A stretch of 11,084 bases of DNA from assembly GCA_031259875.1 (NCBI GenBank), contig JAIRKW010000177.1, forward strand, positions 1 to 11,084, given 5' to 3'. The position numbers were made by a program, and so were the translations under genes. Below, one piece after another: positions 8,408-11,084 of this stretch. Every line of letters begins with the position of its first letter. Position 1 is the stretch's first letter. The stretch comes from Campylobacteraceae bacterium. GTDB taxonomy: Bacteria > Campylobacterota > Campylobacteria > Campylobacterales > Campylobacteraceae. The notes under the pieces are model-generated. The model saw nothing but the letters and a program-made list of their open reading frames with translations, searched no databases and was not told the DNA's origin.

Positions 8408-9001
8408 ATGAGCGCAGTTAAAATCGGTATAGCAGGACCTGTAGGCAGCGGTAAAACGTCTATTATTGAAGAACTTACAAAAATGCTTCAGGATAGTTTT
8501 AAAATAGCTATAGTTACAAATGATATTTACACAAAAGAGGATGCCGATTATCTAAAAAGCAGACTTAATATACCAAGCGAAATGATAATAGGCGTAGAAA
8601 CGGGCGGCTGTCCGCATACCGCCATCAGAGATGATATATCCATGAATAAAAAAGCGTGCGAAGAGCTTGAAAAAAAGTTTAACCCCGAGATAATATTTGT
8701 AGAGAGCGGCGGAGATAATCTCTCAACCACTTTTTCGTATGAACTTGTAGATTTTTATATATACGTAATAGACGTAGCGCAAGGCGGCGACATACCGCGC
8801 AAAAAAGGAGCGGGGCTTATCTTTTGCGACTTGCTTATCATAAATAAAACGGATTTGGCGCCGTTTGTGGATGTTGATTTAAATCTCATGCTTAAAGATG
8901 TCAAAAACGCCAGACAAAACAGACCCTTTGTGTTTGTCTCCAAAAAAGAACCAAGTTCACTTTTGGCAGTAAAAGAGTGGGTGGAGGCTTTACGGAGCTA
9001 A
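8408..9001 (+). CDS. ureG: Urease accessory GTPase UreG
   Basis: SIMIBI-class GTPase that carries nickel from UreE to the UreD-UreF-urease complex and releases it on GTP hydrolysis; 197 residues. Visible motifs: P-loop GPVGSGKT at 10-17, VTNDIYTKEDADYL (36-49), the metal-binding CPH at 68-70 within VETGGCPHTAIRDD, ESGGDNLSTTFS (99-110) and the guanine-specificity motif NKTD at 146-149. No residue expected in the family is missing. AAGGA at 8398-8402 overlaps the ureF stop and serves as ribosome site. It is the last gene of the visible operon; hairpins follow within 10-80 bases of its stop. Confidence 0.97.
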   Translation: MSAVKIGIAGPVGSGKTSIIEELTKMLQDSFKIAIVTNDIYTKEDADYLKSRLNIPSEMIIGVETGGCPHTAIRDDISMNKKACEELEKKFNPEIIFVESGGDNLSTTFSYELVDFYIYVIDVAQGGDIPRKKGAGLIFCDLLIINKTDLAPFVDVDLNLMLKDVKNARQNRPFVFVSKKEPSSLLAVKEWVEALRS

Positions 9002-9010
9002 TCTTATTAT

Positions 9011-9024
9011 TGCAAAACCTTGCA
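9011..9024. other. Small hairpin after ureG
   Basis: TGCAA at 9011-9015 pairs with TTGCA at 9020-9024 across a four-base loop. It lies ten bases after the ureG stop codon. No T-run follows on either strand, so it is not a standard intrinsic terminator. It is the first of three hairpins in the same 145-base block. Confidence 0.4.
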
Positions 9025-9047
9025 GTAAAACAGAGATTGATTCAGGG

Positions 9048-9080
9048 CGGAGTGATAACAGGGGTAAGTTAGTCACTCCG
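9048..9080. other. Strong 12-bp hairpin downstream of ureG
   Basis: CGGAGTGATAAC (9048-9059) pairs with GTTA (9068-9071) plus TCACTCCG (9073-9080), leaving one extra G at 9072 bulged out and an eight-base loop AGGGGTAA. This is by far the most stable-looking inverted repeat in the gap. No T-tract follows on the plus strand, so termination at the end of the urease operon by this hairpin alone is doubtful. It could stabilise the 3' end of the operon mRNA, belong to a separate RNA, or be a mobile-element end. A third copy of its arm (CGGAGTG) lies at 9103-9109. Confidence 0.7.
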
Positions 9081-9102
9081 GCATAAATCACAGTAAAACC
9101 AA

Positions 9103-9109
9103 CGGAGTG
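9103..9109 (+). repeat. Third copy of hairpin arm CGGAGTG
   Basis: CGGAGTG at 9103-9109 repeats the left arm of the hairpin at 9048-9054 and could pair instead with CACTCCG at 9074-9080. Each CGGAGTG copy is preceded by CAGTAAAAC (9023-9031 and 9091-9099), at different distances. The pattern suggests an imperfect internal duplication, or two competing RNA folds. Confidence 0.45.
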
Positions 9110-9115
9110 TCAAAA

Positions 9116-9153
9116 TGCTTCAAGGTTAGAGTTTGGACTCACCTTCTTGTGCA
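9116..9153. other. Third hairpin of the structured block
   Basis: AAGGT (9122-9126) and GAGT (9129-9132) pair with ACTC (9137-9140) and ACCTT (9141-9145), with a TA bulge on one side and the loop TTGG. An outer TGC/GCA pairing (9116-9118 with 9151-9153) may extend it across an internal loop. No T-tract follows. Confidence 0.5.
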
Positions 9154-9540
9154 ATCTGACATGGTTATTATAACTAAAGAATAATTAAAATATATTGGAG
9201 TGGAATATTTACAGCAAAATTATAAAGTTTGACTTAAAAATACTAATAACTCTATTGTAGCTCTAAAAATAAAATAATTATGTTATTAATAAGAAACGGT
9301 AAAAATAGCCATAAATAGCCTTTTTATTTGTGATAAAATAGAAACAATACATATATAAAGCTTTTTAGACAATATAAACGTAAATATGTATAAGTAAAAA
9401 TTAAATTATATATTTACTATATTCTTTAGTATAATTATATATTATTGCTTAAAAATACTATTCTATTTTTCGTTAAAAAAAAGTTTTACAGCATTTTTTT
9501 ACAATCAAGTCTTAAACCGCCAATTTTTGAGTATATAACC
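9154..9540. other. AT-rich non-coding stretch
   Basis: I see no gene here on either strand; stops are frequent in all frames and the composition is strongly AT-rich. A 13-base direct repeat, CTTAAAAATACTA, occurs at 9233-9245 and 9448-9460, with a ten-base partial copy at 9795-9804. TTTACAGCA occurs at 9208-9216 and 9485-9493. AATTATATATT occurs at 9404-9414 and 9433-9443. AAAAATA and TATTTTT at 9451-9470 form a weak palindrome. None of these is convincing as a defined site given the composition. Confidence 0.5.
9167..9172 (-). promoter_or_regulatory. Possible minus-strand -10 box reading into the hairpin block
   Basis: ATTATA on the plus strand reads TATAAT on the minus strand. Transcription would begin near 9160 and run leftwards through all three hairpins towards the ureG 3' end. 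Campylobacterota promoters often lack a clear -35 box, and none is seen here. In DNA this AT-rich a chance match is quite possible. Confidence 0.25.
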
Positions 9541-9854
9541 TCAAATGCCGCACAATTTGATAAAAATATTAGATACGGCAAACATAAAAACTTGCCCTAA
9601 ATATTTATCAAGCCGTGTTAATTGACACTAAAATTTATGCTCAACATCGTATAAATTCCTACAGCCGTAAGGTTGAAGTTAAAACGACTGTATAAAAATC
9701 TCTATTTTTATATCAAAAACGTTGTTATTTGCCCAGAAAGATATTACCGATTTTGCCTTATTTATAAAAGCAAAAATACTCTTTAATTAAAATTCTTAAA
9801 AATATCTGCATTAGGTATTTCAAACCATATCCGGCACGCTTTATCTAAAGAAAA
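9541..9854 (-). pseudogene. Degraded transposase fragment, IS5-like C-terminus
   Basis: On the minus strand one frame (9780 to 9541) translates with two internal stops to pieces including INKAKSVISFWANNN, then CRNLYDVEHKF, then LTRLDKYLGQVFMFAVS, then NIFIKLC. These follow the order of IS5-family transposase C-termini as I know them: a VIPxxxNRK segment, an RxxVExxF segment containing the catalytic glutamate (E in YDVEHKF), then the TRYDK and following hydrophobic helix. Upstream, in another frame, FSLDKACRIWF (about 9822-9854) resembles the preceding ADKAYDSxxF segment. Two stops plus a frame change mean it cannot encode a working protein. No IS ends or target duplication were identified. 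The match is from memory of motifs and is weak per residue; the order of motifs is the main support. Confidence 0.38.
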
Positions 9855-9876
9855 TAATAATTTAAGAAAATATGGC

Positions 9877-9882
9877 TATAAT
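9877..9882 (+). promoter_or_regulatory. -10 box of the tRNA-Arg gene
   Basis: A perfect TATAAT, 21 bases upstream of the tRNA 5' end, would place the transcription start near 9889. No clear -35 box is visible, which is usual for sigma-70 promoters in Campylobacterota. Confidence 0.6.
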
Positions 9883-9903
9883 TATCCCCTTAATTTTTTA
9901 AAT

Positions 9904-9980
9904 GCGCTCGTAGCTCAGCTGGATAGAGCATCTGATTGCGGTTCAGAAGGTCATGAGTTCGAATCTCTTCGAGCGCACCA
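9904..9980 (+). tRNA. tRNA-Arg, anticodon GCG
   Basis: A full cloverleaf can be folded. The acceptor stem GCGCTCG (9904-9910) pairs with CGAGCGC (9970-9976), the D stem GCTC pairs with GAGC (9913-9916 with 9926-9929), and the anticodon stem TCTGA pairs with TCAGA (9931-9935 with 9943-9947). The seven-base loop is TTGCGGT. The T arm is ATGAG/CTCTT around TTCGAAT, with one T-T mismatch. Discriminator A9977 and an encoded CCA (9978-9980) complete the 3' end. Loop position gives anticodon GCG at 9938-9940, which reads CGC and CGU arginine codons. Most bacteria use ACG (edited to inosine) for this box. Confidence 0.95.
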
Positions 9981-10014
9981 CTTATTTATTTTTTAGATTA
10001 CAACTTCATGCCAC

Positions 10015-10020
10015 TATAAT
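10015..10020 (+). promoter_or_regulatory. -10-like box upstream of small ORF and MATE gene
   Basis: A perfect TATAAT lies 35 bases after the tRNA. It would start a transcript near 10027 with a leader of about 130 bases before the MATE start codon, covering the possible small ORF at 10072. No -35 box is clear. Confidence 0.4.
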
Positions 10021-10071
10021 TTATAGGACTTCAATAGCATTAAAATTGACCTTTGCAAGAGAGCTTTTGGC

Positions 10072-10149
10072 GTGAACAGACACATTATCTGCACTTTTTT
10101 ATTTTTATCTCTGCTGTTGTGCGTTACAATATCCACACAAAATCAATAA
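10072..10149 (+). CDS. Possible 25-residue hydrophobic leader peptide
   Basis: A GTG-initiated frame of 25 codons ends ten bases before the MATE start. The peptide begins with a polar, basic end (MNRH when GTG is read as Met), has a hydrophobic core IICTFLFLSLLLCVTI and ends STQNQ, so it looks like a lone signal peptide or single-span membrane peptide. AAGAG at 10057-10061, ten bases before the GTG, could act as ribosome site, and the TATAAT at 10015 could drive it. Against it: the start is GTG, it is very short, and another -10-like box lies inside it. It might be a small regulatory or membrane peptide, the remnant of a secreted protein, or chance. Confidence 0.22.
   Translation: MNRHIICTFLFLSLLLCVTISTQNQ
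10125..10130 (+). promoter_or_regulatory. Second -10-like box, closer to the MATE gene
   Basis: TACAAT, with a TG three bases before it (TGCGTTACAAT), would start transcription near 10137, about 22 bases before the MATE start codon. It competes with the box at 10015 as the MATE promoter, and I cannot choose between them from sequence. Confidence 0.35.
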
Positions 10150-10158
10150 AGTACAAAC

Positions 10159-11084
10159 ATGACCAAAAACAATTTGGCAAAAAATTTTAATGCCAAAACA
10201 CTATTTTTATTTGCTCTGCCAACAATGATAATGATGCTCTTTGAGTCTTTATATTCAATAGTAGACGGTATTTTTGTAGCCCGCCTTGTAAACATAGACG
10301 CTTTTGCATCTATAAATATCGTTATGCCCGCCATCTTGTTTTTCATGGGAACAGGTACGATGTTTGGCGTTGGAGGCAGTGCCATCATAGCCAAAAAAAT
10401 GGGCGAGAAAAGACACAAAGAGGCTAACAACGATTTTTCAGTGATAACTCTTGTACTTTTAGCTATATCGCTTATTGATATATTAGTCGGTTTTATTTTT
10501 ATGGACGAGATATTGGAATGGCTTGGAGCAACAGAAATTTTGATGCCTTATGCAAGAAGCTACTTTCAAATCATACTTTTCGGACTTCTGGTGTTTATGG
10601 GGCAGTTTTTATTTCAAAGCTTTTTTATCGTAGCAGGAGAGCCCAAAATGGGTCTGATTGCGGTTTTAAGCGCAGGATTTACTAATATAATATTAGACTA
10701 TATATTTATAGCATGGTTTGGTATGGGCATAGAGGGAGCTGCATACGCAACTGTGATAAGCAGCGCTATACCGACTGTCATAGGAATTATATTTTTTTCC
10801 AATCCAAAAAGAACACTTAGTTTTACGCTTCCAAACTGGAATTTTAAAATCATCACACAAAGCAGTATAAACGGCTCATCAGCATTGGTAAACTTTTTAG
10901 CCACAGGCGTTATAGCGTTTTTACTTAACCACGCTATGCTAAGACTTTTGGGTGAACTTGGAGTGGCAGCAGTTACAATCATGGCTTATACGGAATATCT
11001 CTTTAACTCTCTTTTTCTTGGTTACTGTGTCGGCATTGCACCGATTGTAAGTTTTAATTTCGGAGCTAAAGAGCGGCGAAAAAT
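10159..11084 (+). CDS. MATE family efflux transporter, MepA-like (3' partial)
   Basis: Multidrug and toxin extrusion pump of the inner membrane, exporting cationic compounds or metabolites in exchange for H+ or Na+. The frame is open from the ATG at 10159 to the window edge (308 complete codons of an expected 440-460), so only about two thirds are seen. The N-terminus shows FALPTMIMMLFESLYSIVDGIFVAR (about 18-42, with the MATE-typical proline 21 and the D-x-x-F segment), followed by INIVMPAILFFMGTGTMFGVGGSAIIAKKMG. That glycine-rich stretch with A-x-x-x-G is typical of MepA/DinF-like members. About eight hydrophobic segments are visible, and the second half begins near QSSINGSSALVNFL. Ribosome site is weak (AAAG at 10148-10151). 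It is not obviously linked to the urease operon and is separated from it by the tRNA. Substrate cannot be told from sequence. Confidence 0.9.
   Translation, partial: MTKNNLAKNFNAKTLFLFALPTMIMMLFESLYSIVDGIFVARLVNIDAFASINIVMPAILFFMGTGTMFGVGGSAIIAKKMGEKRHKEANNDFSVITLVLLAISLIDILVGFIFMDEILEWLGATEILMPYARSYFQIILFGLLVFMGQFLFQSFFIVAGEPKMGLIAVLSAGFTNIILDYIFIAWFGMGIEGAAYATVISSAIPTVIGIIFFSNPKRTLSFTLPNWNFKIITQSSINGSSALVNFLATGVIAFLLNHAMLRLLGELGVAAVTIMAYTEYLFNSLFLGYCVGIAPIVSFNFGAKERRK

Noticed and set aside
9048..9080. Rho-independent terminator of the urease operon
   Set aside because: The stem is good, but the following bases on the plus strand are GCATAAATCACAG with no T-run, so I list it only as a hairpin.
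9023..9109. CRISPR-like repeats (CAGTAAAAC and CGGAGTG, two or three copies)
   Set aside because: The copies are 7-9 bases, unevenly spaced and without spacer units of constant length.
9115..9129. Tiny ORF MLQG after a GGAG site
   Set aside because: Only four codons, no downstream gene to regulate, and it lies within the structured block; a chance occurrence is likely.
9010..9170. TnpB/IS200-IS605 right end with guide RNA, or integron attC site
   Set aside because: The bulged hairpin is suggestive, but no tnpB or tnpA frame can be read beside it and the paired core sites of attC are not in the right arrangement.
9904..9980. tRNA-Arg as integration site of a genomic island
   Set aside because: No second copy of the tRNA 3' end (TTCGAGCGCACCA) occurs in the window, and no integrase is present.
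10143..10982. Two minus-strand open frames opposite the MATE gene
   Set aside because: The plus strand carries a continuous MATE frame with clear family motifs; the antisense frames are by-products.

Overview
The window looks like a low-GC Campylobacterota (epsilonproteobacterial) genome, perhaps Sulfurimonas- or Arcobacter-like; the genus is a guess. The evidence is the low GC content, the short intergenic gaps, a urease whose gamma and beta subunits are fused in one gene as in Helicobacter, and the gene order ureD-ureAB-ureC-ureE-ureF-ureG, which I recall from Arcobacter butzleri.

Positions 1-9001 form one compact plus-strand gene train. urtB (start cut off by the window edge), urtC, urtD and urtE encode the two permeases and two ATPases of a urea-type ABC importer. 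They run directly into a complete urease cluster: ureD, fused ureAB, ureC, ureE, ureF and ureG. Adjacent genes are 12 nt or less apart or overlap, so transport, hydrolysis and nickel-centre assembly are probably co-transcribed. Urea would be bound outside (urtA presumably lies upstream), imported by UrtBCDE and split to ammonia and CO2 by UreAB-UreC, with UreD/F/G/E loading nickel. UreC has every active-site residue, at the same numbers as in Klebsiella urease. No nickel transporter or regulator is visible.

Positions 9002-9903 hold no intact gene. Just after ureG is a compact structured block (about 9011-9153) with three hairpins and a spare repeat arm that allows alternative folding. It stands out from the very AT-rich DNA that follows. 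A degraded minus-strand fragment at about 9541-9854 reads like the C-terminal part of an IS5-type transposase. The gap therefore appears to be an old mobile-element landing site.

A tRNA-Arg with anticodon GCG (9904-9980) has its own -10 box. After a 178-bp leader region with two more -10-like boxes and a possible 25-residue hydrophobic peptide ORF comes a MATE-family efflux pump gene (from 10159) that runs off the right edge.

The main operon is a known type of system. The least explained parts are the structured block and the mobile-element remnant in the 900-bp gap, followed by the small ORF in front of the MATE gene.
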